Assembly (NCBI RefSeq): GCF_958298935.1 | Contig: NC_084940.1 | Coordinates: 1,580,001-1,644,000, forward strand | DNA length: 64,000 nt | Reading direction: 5' to 3' | Source: Phragmites australis | Taxonomy: Eukaryota > Streptophyta > Magnoliopsida > Poales > Poaceae | Shown: piece after piece, positions 1 through 11,550 of the stretch | How the letters are laid out: the number at the start of each line of letters is the position of its first letter | Numbering within the stretch: the first letter of the stretch is position 1 | Notes under the pieces: generated by a model | Told to the model about the DNA's origin: nothing | Database searches by the model: none | Seen by the model: only the letters and a program-made list of their open reading frames with translations | Made by a program: the position numbers and the translations under genes

Positions 1-838
1 GAGGGGGCGTCTGCAATGGATGGAATCCCTATTAGCGGTGAAACCTTAGTGGGTATATACAGATTAGGAGGCGCTTTGTAAAGACCTTGTAGTGAGATCC
101 CAGCTCTACACCCCAGAAGTGTGAAGTAACACAGGAATCACAACTCGTGGGTAAAGTTGTATAATTTTTGTAGAGAAATAAAATTGGTAAATCAGTCGTG
201 CTCATGGTCAAAAGCAGCTCAGACTTCTTCATAGTTAGTGGGAATCTTGGATGATTGTTTTGGTAGTTGGGAGGTGGTGACCCAAAGAGTTGGTAGCTGG
301 GTATGGAATACCTGGCGAATTTGGTAGTCGGATGGAATCTGACGAGCTGTATCTTTTACAGTATTATCGTCACACATAGTAAATAGGACTGTTATACCTT
401 CTTGAGTCCTAAGTTAGAATGACTTAGTTGTAGTAAACCAGAGTCAAGCATTCCTAGTCTTAAACCCTCATATCATATTTTTTTCACTCTTGTTGAGTAT
501 TCTATGTACTCACCTTTTTTTCTTTTCCCTTTTCCCTATTGCGACCAATTATTGTTCTGACCCTGGTGATGAAGTGGAGTTCCAGAAGAAAGGCTTCGAC
601 TCAGAGACCATGTCCTAGCGCTCCCCCAGACAACACATGTGGTTGATGGAAGACCCATTATCGCTGAAGGCTTATCTTAGTGTTTCTTTTAAGACCTACA
701 GGTCCTTATGTAATGAATTTTATCATTACGTAATGACACTGTAATGATTTCACTCATGGCGTCACTGCATGTATAGAACATGATCTTAGCATATATGTTG
801 AATGCATCTGGTTTGTTCTTTTGAAACCAGGTGTGACA
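1..838 (-). mobile_element. LTR of a retrotransposon, minus strand, cut by the window edge
   Basis: Read on the minus strand, the sequence begins at about 838 with TGTCACACCTGG and continues to the window edge without a matching partner. This opening closely resembles the start of the plus-strand LTR at 4152 (TGTCACACCCGA, followed in both by a run containing AACCAGATGC). Both also share a later stretch of the type GAGTACATAGAATACTCAACAAGAGTGAG. These are features of a common grass LTR family. No coding region was seen. The element is partial, because its far end lies outside the window. Confidence 0.55.
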
Positions 839-989
839 GTTCCCCATCTAAAGATCTAACAGCTTTGCTATGACGAAGGAACAAATTGATTTAGCTCTCC
901 ACGAGTACATATGTAATTCCGCACCCACTGCATTTATACGTCCAGCTGTGCAACATCCCTCACTACCTTACAAAATTGATAACCCTCAT

Positions 990-1300
990 TAGATACAAGT
1001 AAAATCCCTATCACTCCGAACATGTTACTAATGAATATACATTAGTGACGGATCTGGATCCAAACCTGTCATTGATTATTGGGGGTCGTCATCAAGGACC
1101 CCCAACACCCCTAGCTCTGCCAGCCTATGTCTGTGGGCCACTAGCCTCGGAGCCCTCCGAAGCCCCAAGGCACCGGAGTCAGCCCGGAGACCCAGGCTTC
1201 CAGAGCCTATGGACCCCCGGAGGCCGTTGACCCCTGAAGCCTTAGGGGAGTTGTCATATCCCAAAACGCTAATTGTGTAATTAAACATGTATAGTCATTA
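990..1300. other. Intergenic stretch with a CACTA-like CATTAGTGACGG motif
   Basis: At 1027-1052 there is an ATGTTACTAATG then CATTAGTGACGG arrangement like the longer run of such motifs at 52.05-52.28 kb. The GC-rich part at 1085-1240 has short open frames on both strands, but none resembles a protein I recognise. I see no gene here. Confidence 0.3.
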
Positions 1301-2350
1301 TAGTGTTATGTTTTATACGGTTAATTATTATTTTAGATATTTTTTAGAGTGAAAATGGTTTATGAAGAGATAGAAAGACCCTAAATACCTTAGAGAAAAG
1401 AAGAAAATAAAAAAGAAAGAAAATAGGGTAAATTTAGGAAAAGTCAGCAAAAGATCCCTCTTGCGGTCTGACAGGGATTCCCCGCGGTCTGACCACCAGA
1501 AGGCAGCCATGTAGGCTTGCCACGTGGGCTTCTTGCGATCTGACCGACACCTCTCGTGGTCTGATCACCACAGCACAAAAGGCTCCACTTGAGGAAATCG
1601 ACCAACTCTATCTCACACTCTCACTCTCACTCGCCCTTCACCCACAGTCCCACACCAAGAGAGAGTGAGAGACCACCTAGATGTCAACGACGACTGGAGA
1701 TCGACGGAGGGAACTTCCTCGAGCTCCCTGAACGCTTCCTCGAGCTCATTCCCTTCATCCTCATCATCAGGGGAGTTTCAATGCGCGTTCATCCACCTAA
1801 AGCCCCTACACCACCCCGGAGTCCGATCTCCAAATTGGGGTTTCCCCGGAGTGAACCCCTCTTATAAAAATCTTCTCTACACTAAGGTGAGACACCTCAT
1901 ACTGTTTTTCCATCATTCCTAAGCTTGAATCGATCCTCATTTCATTTAGACCCAAGTTCAACCTTAGCTTAGATCCCATCCATAGAGTTTTCCAAGTTTG
2001 GCTCGGTGAAAGTTACACGGATCACCCTAGAAGCACTCTACTAGTCTCATAGAGCATTTTGGCACCCTTTGTGGTTGAAGGTTTCGCCAGAGCCTTCGCA
2101 GGTGGCCTCGCAAAGTGGCGCCAATAGGGTTGGTCTGATCGTCAGATAGCAGTCTAACCGCCGACATACCATCAGTTCGACCACTAGACGCCAAAATCTT
2201 CTGCAGGCCGACGGTTTGACAGTCCCCTCCACATCGGTCTGACTGCCAGCCATTCAAGGTTGTATGTACTTAAGTTACCTTATTCGGGATTTCAAACTTT
2301 AAAACCATAATTATTTGGTGGTCTTTTGTAAATATTTTTCGAAACAAGGC
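1300..2350 (+). mobile_element. Older LTR-retrotransposon remnant with GGTCTGAC-type motifs
   Basis: The stretch holds many copies of a GGTCTGAC or GTCTGACC motif (for example near 1467, 1485, 1535, 1556, 2131 and 2234). A CT-rich leader at 1600-1700 reads like the 5' untranslated part of a grass LTR element. It is interrupted at 2351 by the start of a different LTR. Sequence at 3650-4150 looks like the leader of a Ty3-type element and may be the other side of the interrupted copy. That link is inference. No intact reading frame was seen. Confidence 0.4.
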
Positions 2351-3632
2351 TGTTGGTGACACAAGAACCAGGGGTCCCCGAGTCCCGAGGCCATATCAGC
2401 AGGTTGCCATGTGGCGCCCTCCCGCGGGGATTATCTCCCCGAGGTGCGAGAAGACCAAGTCCCGGGAGAGGGTGCTCGGGGCCATGAACAGTGGTCCCCG
2501 AGTACCCGAGTTCCCCGATGACCCGAGAAGACCAAGTCCCGGGAATAGAGTGCTCGGGGCTGCGAACAGTGGCCCCCAAGCACTCAAGTCCTCCGACGAC
2601 CAGAAAAGCCAAGTATCGGGAAGAGGTTGCTCAGGGCTGCGAATAGTGGCCCCCGAGCACTCGGTTCTCTGAGGATCCGAACAACCAATTCCGGGAGAGA
2701 GTGCTCGTGGCCGTGAACAGTGGCCCCTGAGCACTCGGTCCCCCGAGGGCTTGAGAAGTCCTTCGTTGGTGGCCCCCACAGAGGTCCAGCGGTGAGGTGT
2801 CAATCAGTGAAAGGTCTGATACTGTATTTAAGAGAGCGCGTGGCCTGTCACCTCCAACTGCTCCTCCACGCTTGCTGTCAGTCCCTGTCACGGCCTGGTA
2901 GGGAGGCGTGGGGACATTTAATGCACGGGTCCCATTGCGGGACATCCGGCGCGCCTCGGGATAACATCGCGAAGCCCAAGGTGTCCCGCCTGCCGCCCTG
3001 CTGTGTCAGGCGTACAAGACCGGGCCGGCGTGCCGGGCTGCTCGGTGGCTGCCCGGTGGGCCTTCCCCACGACGCCCGTTGAAGAACGGCATGATGACCT
3101 ACAAGACCGGACGGGGGCGCGTTTTCAACCCTCCCCGTCACCTCGCGCAGCAGCCCATAATGGTTGCTTTCCATTTATGGTGCCTTGGAACTCGCACCAT
3201 CCCTTTCTGTGCACGCTACCTCCCCGGCGGGTATTTAAGGTGGGGCGGGCTCCCCGGCGAAAAGAAAAGGTTAGGCAAGACAGAGGTTTAGTACAACAGC
3301 AAAGACAAGCACAGAAGCTCAAATCACCGAAGAATAAGGAGCCCGAAGCTCTAGACTAGATAAATATTCTTGTAACCGAGCCAACACTCAGAGAGACATT
3401 CCCAGAGTATTTATAGCATACATACAGGAGTAGGGTGTTACGCTCAGTGCGACCCGAACCTGTCTAAAAGCCTCTTGAGCATTTACTACTTTCTACATCC
3501 GATCCTTACATTCCACCTGCATCGCATTTACGTCCATTTATTTCACCCGCAAAACAGATTCAGAATCATCCCCCTGCTGAATCTCAAAGAGGGTCCCTTC
3601 GGATCCCCGCTTGAGGAGTTCACCCTTTGACA
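2351..3632 (+). mobile_element. GC-rich LTR (about 1.28 kb) with adjoining primer-binding-like site
   Basis: The LTR starts with TGTTGGTGACAC and ends with CACCCTTTGACA, giving TG...CA ends. It is followed at 3633 by GCTGGCGCTCTA, which resembles a tRNA primer-binding site. A TATA-like GGGTATTTAAGG sits at about 3229. Four copies of a roughly 77-bp unit lie between 2449 and 2755. No gag or pol follows and no 5-bp target duplication is visible, so this is an LTR left from a truncated element rather than a clean solo LTR. Confidence 0.6.
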
Positions 3633-4151
3633 GCTGGCGCTCTACAAATATTGAAGCATGCAAATGCATCACATGCATATTTTTTCATCATTTGATTATT
3701 TATGCAATGCATTATTGATTTGTTTAGAGAGCATTACGCCGTCGATCCAAGCGAGTGAATGCGACGTCAATCTACCTAAGCTCTATGAATGTTGTGCGGG
3801 TAGTATTAGGTAATCGCTAAGCAGCAAGACAAGCATATAAGTATATTGCACTCTTTTATTTGAATTAAATAGAGTCTAAATTGATAAGTCATCGCTTATG
3901 TAGGTTTGCATGTTTAGTGATGTTGATGTCGGGTTTAGATAAGTAGAATCTTTTATTGTTTTGTATTATCTTTACCTTGAATTGTTGATGATCCATATCC
4001 TTATAGCCTTGATAATATTGTTGATGTCTAACTTAAGAGTTATTCGAAATGCTTAACAATGCATAGGTCCTCGGTAGAGTCAAGCGATGGTGCAATTATT
4101 GTTCGCGAGCTTAGCCCTTACTTATTGTTTACAAACACAATGATAATGATA
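3633..4151. other. Retroelement leader-like DNA, no gene
   Basis: AT-rich sequence resembling the untranslated leader of grass Ty3-type elements. There is no open frame of note and no homology to the flanking genes. Confidence 0.3.
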
Positions 4152-5320
4152 TGTCACACCCGATTTTAACAGACAAAACCAGATGCGACTTATGTGTGCC
4201 CAGGATATTCAACACACATAAGGACGTCACAAGTGAAGTAACAAAAGTAATATTTTTATAGAATAAATGTTAAACTCTTAAAGCAATTGACATATGTTAT
4301 CTTCTATGAAGATATTTGCAGTGGAACAAAAGTATTGGTGCCCAACAACACTGCATGCAACTGTCCGGGAGACACACGTCTAGAACGTCACAACCTCGTC
4401 TTGATAGTCTTCAACATCTTCACTAACTGAACAGCACCACACATATCGCATGATATAGAAAAAATAGTAAGTGTGAGCACATGACGTGCTCAACAAGTGT
4501 GAGAAAGAAAATGATATGTAAGCTTACAGCAAGAATAGGTTAACACATGGTGTATTTGCGTAAATGCAAGTAATGAAACGATATTTGGACTCAAAAAATA
4601 TTAAACAAATATTAAATGAATGTAACACATAGAGTCCAATACCCAGCATACAAAGCTCTCTACCTTGCATATCATAACGGGTTTAGTACTCCCTGTACTA
4701 TAACCAAAACTATAACCGAATTCATAACCACAATCCACTAATCATGTGAGGATTCAAGTCTCCCATAATCGTAGGCACGGCTATTATAACTGTTTTTAAT
4801 ACTCTGCAAAGGTTGTCCAGCTTTCCCCACGAGTCAGTAACTTCTAGGTTGCCGTGTTCACGAAATACTTAACACACGCCAGTAGTATGCCGCTAAGAAA
4901 TCACTGAATAACATTTTTCACTAATCAGAGCCTAATCTAGTATGCATCTACTCACTAGGTTTCACCGTCAGAGTTTATGCGAGTCTAACTCCTACCCAGA
5001 AGCCCTTTTATGCTGACACAACACACACTAGATAGATTATAACTATTAGTCACGTCTTACACATATCATTCTCATGATTGGTACGTTACCTCCTTACTTA
5101 AGTTACTTGAGCAAACAATAAACCAACAACATAACCATAACAATCACCAAAACCACTTTACTCAAGGTCTAAGGTTTTATGTTGCTAGATCATTAATACA
5201 TTAACGACTATTATTGCAATATTCATTAATCAAATATATGACACTTCTTAATATCTCAAAACATGGTAAGCAATTAAAAAAAACTCATATCAACTATCCA
5301 TAATAATATAGGTGACTAGG
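4152..5320 (+). mobile_element. LTR of the TGTCACACC type, plus strand
   Basis: Starts at 4152 with TGTCACACCCGATTTT. The interior lacks coding capacity and is AT-rich. The start resembles the minus-strand LTR at the left window edge, so two related LTRs face opposite ways about 3.3 kb apart. The right end could not be fixed: no TG...CA terminus with a matching 5-bp duplication is obvious near 5.3 kb. Confidence 0.5.
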
Positions 5321-5769
5321 TAAATTATAATATAGATGATTACTTATCAAATTGATAGATATTATTTGATAGATATTATTATAGTTTATTCACGTCGCAC
5401 TGGACTACTGGAGGGCCTTCTAGATGGAGTTTTCGTCTCAACTTCGCACACGGAGAGGAGGAAGATGGACTCCTGTCAGACTGTCAACAACAGGTTACAC
5501 AGGTCAGAAAATGCACACAACTACACAAGCGGCGGGGGGAAATCCACACGCATCACCACGCGGGCATCCACTAGCAGAGCGGAGCAGCCCACGCGACGAC
5601 GGCCTCTTACCTGGGGTCCCTGGCAGGTGGGCCCGGGCGACGAAGGCGGAGTCAACGAACTCTCCAGCTGGCCCATGCGGGTGCCGCTTCGGCGTCACGG
5701 GCTGGGCCTCGTGAGCTCCGCCCCGCCCTCGATACGACCGATGCCAGCCTCCGCTCGTGTCCCCACCCA

Positions 5770-5777
5770 AATATAAG
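5770..5777 (+). promoter_or_regulatory. TATA box of the acyl carrier protein gene
   Basis: AATATAAG lies about 112 bases before the ACP start codon in a GC-rich context. It is followed by a pyrimidine-rich leader with a (CCG)n run at 5849-5872. Position and context fit a plant core promoter, but the start of transcription is inferred. Confidence 0.55.
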
Positions 5778-5847
5778 TACGCCCGCCACCTCCCCCACCC
5801 ACCCGTCGTCTACTCATTTTCTCCCGACGCGCACTGCACTCTCCTCG

Positions 5848-5872
5848 CGCCGCCGCCGCCGCCGCCGCCGCC
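5848..5872 (+). repeat. (CGC)n microsatellite in the ACP 5' leader
   Basis: Eight uninterrupted CGC triplets lie just before the ACP start codon at 5889. GC-triplet runs are common in grass 5' leaders and often vary in length between lines. Confidence 0.85.
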
Positions 5873-5888
5873 ACTACAGCTGCGCTCC

Positions 5889-8840
5889 ATGGCCTCCATC
5901 GCCGGATCCGCAGTATCCTTCGCGAGGCCCATCAAGGTATCTTGTCGGATCGCCTCCAGCATCGTCTGATCCGTGATACGAATAGGGTTTTAGCTAGCGG
6001 GGGTACCCGTGGTCAACTCGTGCGATTTCTCTGTTTTATGGTTGCCTGCCTACTAATCCGGTGTTGATCTGCCGGGCTGTGATAACTGGTGACTTGGCTT
6101 GCGTTTGAGATGCCGTTTTGGTGAGCATTTGAGGGGCCATTTCGGAGATCGAGTCGATGATAAGTTGGTTTCGGTAGATCTGCTCTTTTAGGACCTGATT
6201 TTACGTTGCTCTCTTCTAGATTCATATGTTGGACTAGTACTAGAGTGTTCGTGGTGTATAGCTGCGTCTGTTTATGAACTTGTATCAAATGGAGTCTGAC
6301 CTCACATGATGCGTGGAGTCAGAAGCCTGGTGCCCATATCATTAGAGATTTGGGATTTTTTGTACTTTGGACTCGGGGGTCAACTGCACGACTGATTCAC
6401 GTGGCTCAGTAGTGGTATGTTGGTGTTAAAGTTAGTGAAACTTTGTTTTTATTGACATGTTAATGTGCACCTCCACCTTCACGCTTATTCGTCGCTCTTA
6501 ACCTGGAAACAATATACATAAATTATGCTGGATGAGGCAATCCTCTCATACTGTAATGCAATTCTTTGTGCATTCATGGCTTAAGACATGCTCGTTTTTG
6601 TGTGGACTGATGTCTACATTTCTTGGTTCTAGCATGTGAAAAGAATAACCAGTTTTCACCATTTTACGTGGTTGGAGTAAAAAAGGTGAAAAGAATACTG
6701 ATTTTTTTTTTCTGCACACTAAGCATAAATACATGAGCTGCCGTTGTTAGGACGCCTCAGTTGTCATGAAGGACTTTAAGCTCTGCGCCCAAACGTGCTA
6801 AAGTGTGAGGAAATAGTATGATAGCCTGGACATCACGTGATGAGACTGATACTGAATATTAGAAGATTTAATGCCCATTGCATTATAATTTGAATTCATT
6901 CCATGATCACGTTAAAATTTGGAATTAAGTATTTTCTTGTGTTTTCTCACAATATTTTTTTTTTAAAAAAAACTGTTCACATGTTGTAGTGTGTTTAGGT
7001 CATATCTAACTTACTTGTGCAGTGAACATGAAGTGCAAAGTTTCTTTTCAAACTATAAAATAGTCAATAAAATTAGTATGTATATATGGTGTGGTGAGCA
7101 TTTCTTGTGCACTTTGGTGCATATGAGCTTGCCATTTTGGGATTTACAGAAAATGAAGAGTCCATTCAGGAGTCAACTAATCAAAGAAGAAAATTGCTTG
7201 AGGTCTTTATTCACAATTTTGGAACTGGTCGTAATTGAATAACGTGTGAAGATAAACACGGCGAGATTCATTTTATCCTGTGTAGTAGCGAATGACACCG
7301 TTGCTAGCTTGAGTTTGGATGTAGGTCTTAATCTCTGAGAGGCAAGTAATACATGGAAAATGTTCTAAACTCTAGAATAAGCTTGGGCCAATAATGCATA
7401 GTTAAGTGGATAATTTGGTAAAAGAATAAGCTTGAGCCAGTATTTCGTAGCTTAAAGGTTAGTTTTGTTTATATGTCCTGACCTGAAGTTTTGCATATCT
7501 TACGATATTATGTTTGTTGATTCACAGGCAATCAACATTAACTCGGTCTCTTTCTCTGGTTTAAGGAAGGATAATGTATCCTTCGGTCTGCAGCCAGTGC
7601 CACAAAGATTTGCAGTTTTCTGTTCTGTAAGTAACCAACTGTTGCCCTTCTCTTGATTTGCAATTGCATAATTAATCATTGCATGATGCTTCAGCCATGC
7701 CTCTCCATTAAATTTCCGTTTTGTTTCATATGCCAGTTGTTTTAAGTCAACAAACTACTTTGTTATTTGACATATTGAAAGAGATGCATTTTGTCATGAC
7801 AGCGGTTCCATGATATATGCATACTTCAATTGTGTTACTATGTGCATATGGGTTCTGACTTCTGATGAAAGATAATTGAAGAAAAAAATGTTTATTCTTG
7901 GTTTCATGTGTTTACATGACTGGGTTTGGCTTTGACATAAGTTAGCTGCTATTATAGAATGTGTTTATGTAACCACTGTGTGAATTTTGATTTAAGCAGG
8001 TAGATTATAGTATTATACTGTGCAATCTTCTTTCAAAGGTTTGTCATCATCATATGGCCTGTTGCTAATGCTCTTACTCTTTGCCATTGGTGCTGTAAAA
8101 TCTGCACTTGACCAGGCTAAAAAGGACACGGTGGACAAGGTCTGTGGTATTGTCAAGGAGCAGCTTTCGCTTCCCGAAAACGCTGTAGTCGGTGGCTCCT
8201 CAAAGTTTGCTGAGCTTGGTGCTGATTCATTGGATACTGTAAGTCAACCGGATACCATGTGTTCTCCTTAAAGTTTTTAACAAATGAACTTAACTCTGTA
8301 TACCGTAAGTCAATTGGATACCATGTGTTTTCCTTAAAGTTTTTAACAAATGAACTTTACTCTGTATAAGTTTTTGTTACGATTCTTGGGTAGCAGATTA
8401 ACATTTGGCAGTCATTTCCTTGTACTTAGACCAATCATAATACTTTTTTGTGGAATAGCTTGTAGAAGCAGTCCTTTGGTTCTCTACGCTGTCTTGGAGT
8501 TATTTATTCTTCTAGCAGTAGATCTAGCCTTTTTAGATCTGCCATGCTCTTGTTGTTCTTCTGGAACAGTTTTTCGTATCAGTACTTCTGTACTGAAGTT
8601 TGTGCAAGTTATCATGCTATGGCTAAGCTGGTTTGAAGTCTCATGTTCTGTTTTCTTCACCTCGCCCTCATTTCCAAAGAGATAAAATCTTCCTGGGGAT
8701 CTGTTTTGTAGGTTGAGATCGTTATGGCACTCGAGGAGGCTTTCGAGATCACTGTGGAGGAGTCAAGTGCACAGTCAATTGCAACAGTCGAAGATGCTGC
8801 TGAGCTCATTGACAATCTTGTTGCTGCCAAATCGTCCTAA
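5889..8840 (+). CDS. ACP: Plastid acyl carrier protein, four exons
   Basis: Carries growing acyl chains on a phosphopantetheine arm during type II fatty acid synthesis in the plastid stroma. Exons are 5889-5936, 7528-7626, 8116-8238 and 8712-8840. All introns are GT-AG, and the joined frame gives 132 residues, the usual size. Residues 1-49 are a Ser/Arg-rich transit peptide ending near AVFCS. The mature part starts with [10 protein letters not shown]. The modified serine is S87 in the GADSLD motif, which sits just before the exon 3/4 junction. Exon 4 encodes [17 protein letters not shown], typical of helix II-III of plant ACPs. The start codon follows a TATA box and a CCG-rich leader. Intron 3 begins with a 66-bp tandem duplication that copies its own 5' splice site (see findings). 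Assignment to the ACP family is very secure; the isoform is not determined. Confidence 0.96.
8239..8370 (+). repeat. 66-bp tandem duplication copying the ACP intron 3 donor
   Basis: Two adjacent copies, 8239-8304 and 8305-8370, differ at a few bases only. Each starts with GTAAGTCAA, so the splice donor at 8239 is repeated at 8305. Using the second donor would read TAA after 12 extra codons (stop at 8269-8271). Confidence 0.85.
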
Positions 8841-9386
8841 ACTCATGGTAGTAATGCTTTGGGTGCTTAAACTGGCTCTGTACCAGGGCATTCCTTGTTC
8901 TATGCCCCTTTTCTGCTGGATTTTACTTGGAGATCTGGTTACATTGTAATGACTGTCATTTCCTATCTTGTGATGCTATTACGTTGAAGCGTTTGGGCTT
9001 GCGGACGGACAACTTGTTTCGGTTGTATATTGAAGTGGTTTAGGGTCGGGATGGGTGTAATGGGAGCTTCCTTCCGGCAGTTCCCTCGACCTTATGGTGC
9101 TTGTGACTTGAACCACCCAGCAAACCATTTTCGGGGGACGGTGCTAAGCACCTGAAGCGAGTCCTCCGACACTTGAGGCGAGTGTCAATGAGATGCTCAT
9201 TGATCTTACCTAGTTATGTTCACAATTCTGCTTATGTTTGTTCTCTTGGGTGTTTTGTCATCCTCCTATATGGGCAGTGGATGTCTACATTTCCATCGAT
9301 GGCACCAGCTAGCCTGGATTCATAGCTCTTTTTAAGTACAGTCTTGGCGCCCTAAGATGATCTCTAAGCCTCTTCGAGGAGTTGCT
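8841..9386 (+). other. ACP 3' untranslated and downstream region
   Basis: No gene seen. The first few hundred bases are T/G-rich, as in plant 3' untranslated regions. A GGCGCCCTAAGA sequence occurs at about 9337 and again at about 9389, next to the LINE insertion point. Confidence 0.4.
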
Positions 9387-9719
9387 ATGGCGCCCTAAGA
9401 ACTTATGGAAAGAAAGAAACCGCAGACTTTTTCAAAGCCAAAGCATGCAACCGTTCCAGATCTCATCGTTGGCGAAGGAAGAGGATATCAAAACTGGGAG
9501 TGTCCACGGTGCTGGACGATCCTGTGTAGTGTGCTTCATGGCAGGTATCAGTCATATCCTTTGTATCTCTCTTTTCTTTGATCTCCTAGATGTCGCTCTT
9601 GGCCGAGCTTCTCTCGGCATTTCTTGTAACTGAACCTGCAATACTTTCTTTTTTTTCTACTTCAATGAATGGCAGAGCTCGGCCAAGCTCCTGCCCCTAT
9701 TTCGGAAAAAAATGGCGCC
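9387..9719 (+). mobile_element. 5'-truncated LINE 3' end with target duplication
   Basis: A frame around 9400-9435 reads LWKERNRRLF, matching the WxxWKERNxRxF block near the C terminus of plant LINE reverse transcriptases. After a stop codon near 9633 there is a short trailer with AATGAATGGCAGAGCT and a short A-tract ending at 9711, as in plant L1-type tails. ATGGCGCC occurs on both sides (9387-9394 and 9712-9719) and is taken as the target-site duplication, so about 317 bp is inserted. GGCGCC is also present upstream at 9337, which weakens the duplication evidence slightly. Confidence 0.65.
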
Positions 9720-10426
9720 AGTGGGGGAATTCAAATAGTACATTTGTATTAATAGTTTGTGTTCTACTTTCTGATGGCATGATTAACTTACTCATTGCAC
9801 GTCTGCAAACCGATGGAAAGGTCATCATTCTGTTCACAGGCCGTCAAGCACGCGCACGGGACAAACGAAAACACACGATCGAGCCTCAACGCGTGCCTGC
9901 CTCCCTAGCTTTACCCATAGGTAACACAAAACAATGCACCTCGCGCTATGCGAACACGCTGGATTAGCGCAACTAATGCATACAGGCCAATGGAAAACAT
10001 GAATAGTGCAATCCCTTGTATAAAAATTAAGCGAGATTTTGAGGTCGGACATGCGAGAAATGTCTTTTTGTTCATGCGACTCCACTGTCATCAGAGATCA
10101 GACCATGAGTGGTCCTGCAGAGCAGTGACCATGGGCGTCGTCAGGCTGAGTGGTTGCTCTGCAGGATTGAAAATATTCTACCCTTGTCGGATGAAATTCC
10201 CCGACAACCATCAGCACGGGCTGCATGCTTGCTTGGCTGTCGGAACGCACGGCAGGGGCGACACCCCCTGCGCTCATCGATCGATTAGACTGAACCTTTT
10301 AGCGCCCGAACAACTAGCAAGCACAGTGGCACACTAGCGGCCTAGCAGCTATACATATAGCTCCACCGCAAAGCCGGGCAGAGGCGAAAGAAAGCGCTAG
10401 AAAGGAGACGCAGAGCGAGCTCGCAG
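9720..10426. other. Intergenic region and promoter of the DUF4408 gene
   Basis: No gene seen in 9720-10340. A TATA-like TATACATATA at 10350-10359 lies about 70 bases before the next start codon and is followed by a purine-rich leader. Confidence 0.4.
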
Positions 10427-10990
10427 ATGACAGAGGAGAAAAAGGCCACCCGGAGGGAGGAGGAGCTCGTGGAGGCCGCGCTGGCCGCGGCGGCGGCGGC
10501 GCTGCTCGTGTCGGGCGTCAAGAAGCTGGTGGCGCCGGCCGTGCTCGTGGCCCCGTGGTGGCCCGCGTCGCTGTCGATGCCGTCGCCCGCGTTGTTCCTA
10601 CTCCTCAACGTCGTCATCGCGTCCATCGTCGTGGCGTCCATGCAGCCGAGGCGAGCGGCGTCGGCGGGCGCGGTCCTCCGGGACGCGCCGGGCGACGGTG
10701 CGAAGAGGCTGAGGAGGAGGAGGAGCAAGAAGCGGGAGGGCGCGCAGCCGGCGGCCGAGGCCGTTGCGGATGGCTGCTGCATGGCGCTGGTGGCTACGGG
10801 CGGGCCGGTAGAGACGGCGACGGTGGTGGTGAAGGAGGTGGAGGCTGAGGAAGAAGAGGCCGGCAACGCAGAAGAGGTGAACAAGCGGGCTGAGGAGTTC
10901 ATCTCGGCGTTCCGGCACCACCTCAGGGTCGACTCCTTCTCGTCCGGAACTAGCCGGCGAGGCAGAGCTAGGATTGCACCTTGCCCTTGA
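10427..10990 (+). CDS. DUF4408 / DUF761 small membrane-anchored protein
   Basis: Single-exon frame of 187 residues. Near the N terminus (about residues 44-66) WWPASLSMPSPALFLLLN runs into a hydrophobic segment, the pattern of the DUF4408 domain with its single membrane span. The middle is a basic stretch (RRRRSKKR) followed by low-complexity Ala/Glu. The C-terminal part, EEVNKRAEEFISAFRHHLR, matches the DUF761 tail, a short helix found at the end of many plant proteins of unknown role. Overlapping GC-rich frames on the other strand are shadows. A TATA-like site lies about 70 bases upstream. The function of these proteins is not established; some are stress-responsive. Family call is confident, role unknown. 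Confidence 0.85.
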   Translation: MTEEKKATRREEELVEAALAAAAAALLVSGVKKLVAPAVLVAPWWPASLSMPSPALFLLLNVVIASIVVASMQPRRAASAGAVLRDAPGDGAKRLRRRRSKKREGAQPAAEAVADGCCMALVATGGPVETATVVVKEVEAEEEEAGNAEEVNKRAEEFISAFRHHLRVDSFSSGTSRRGRARIAPCP

Positions 10991-11550
10991 CCGGAGTTGC
11001 ACGCATTCGTATTGCAACCATGCATGTTTTGTTTTTGGTTTTCAACATTTTATTTATTTTACTTTCTTGTCCTTGTCTTTCTCATCAAAGTTGTAGTTAC
11101 TCCATTAGTTTGATGGACTTGTTTTTTCTCAGTACTGACAAGTATGCTCAAGAATCAGCCATCTTCATTTCTAGTCCATACCGGCTAGGAATTTGAAACA
11201 TTTTATCTTCCAAAAACTTGTTTTAAGATTATGGAAGTCACCTTCCAAAAACTATGGATTATCACATTATTGTACTACAAAAGCTAGAATCAAGTAATAA
11301 AGTCCCAGCCTCCCCTAAAAACACTAGATATTTTGGTCTCACACAAAAACTAGATCTGATATTTTCCTTCTCCCTAATATAATTTCTTACACCAGGCCTG
11401 TTTGTAAAAGAGAGTGCGATCCAAATTCTCAGGATTTGATACAAAATAGAACTAAACCCTAAAGAAATCTCGAAACAGTTCCCCTATTGGGAACATGAAA
11501 AAATTACGGAATATAAGTTCAATGCAAAAGGCCCATTATGTTGATTTTTG
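10991..11550. other. 3' untranslated and intergenic DNA
   Basis: AT-rich after the DUF4408 stop codon. No gene and no clear element boundary was seen. Confidence 0.35.

Noticed and set aside
10342..11025. Long antisense frames (227 and 139 residues) over the DUF4408 gene
   Set aside because: They are GC-rich mirror frames. Only the plus-strand frame has recognisable domains.
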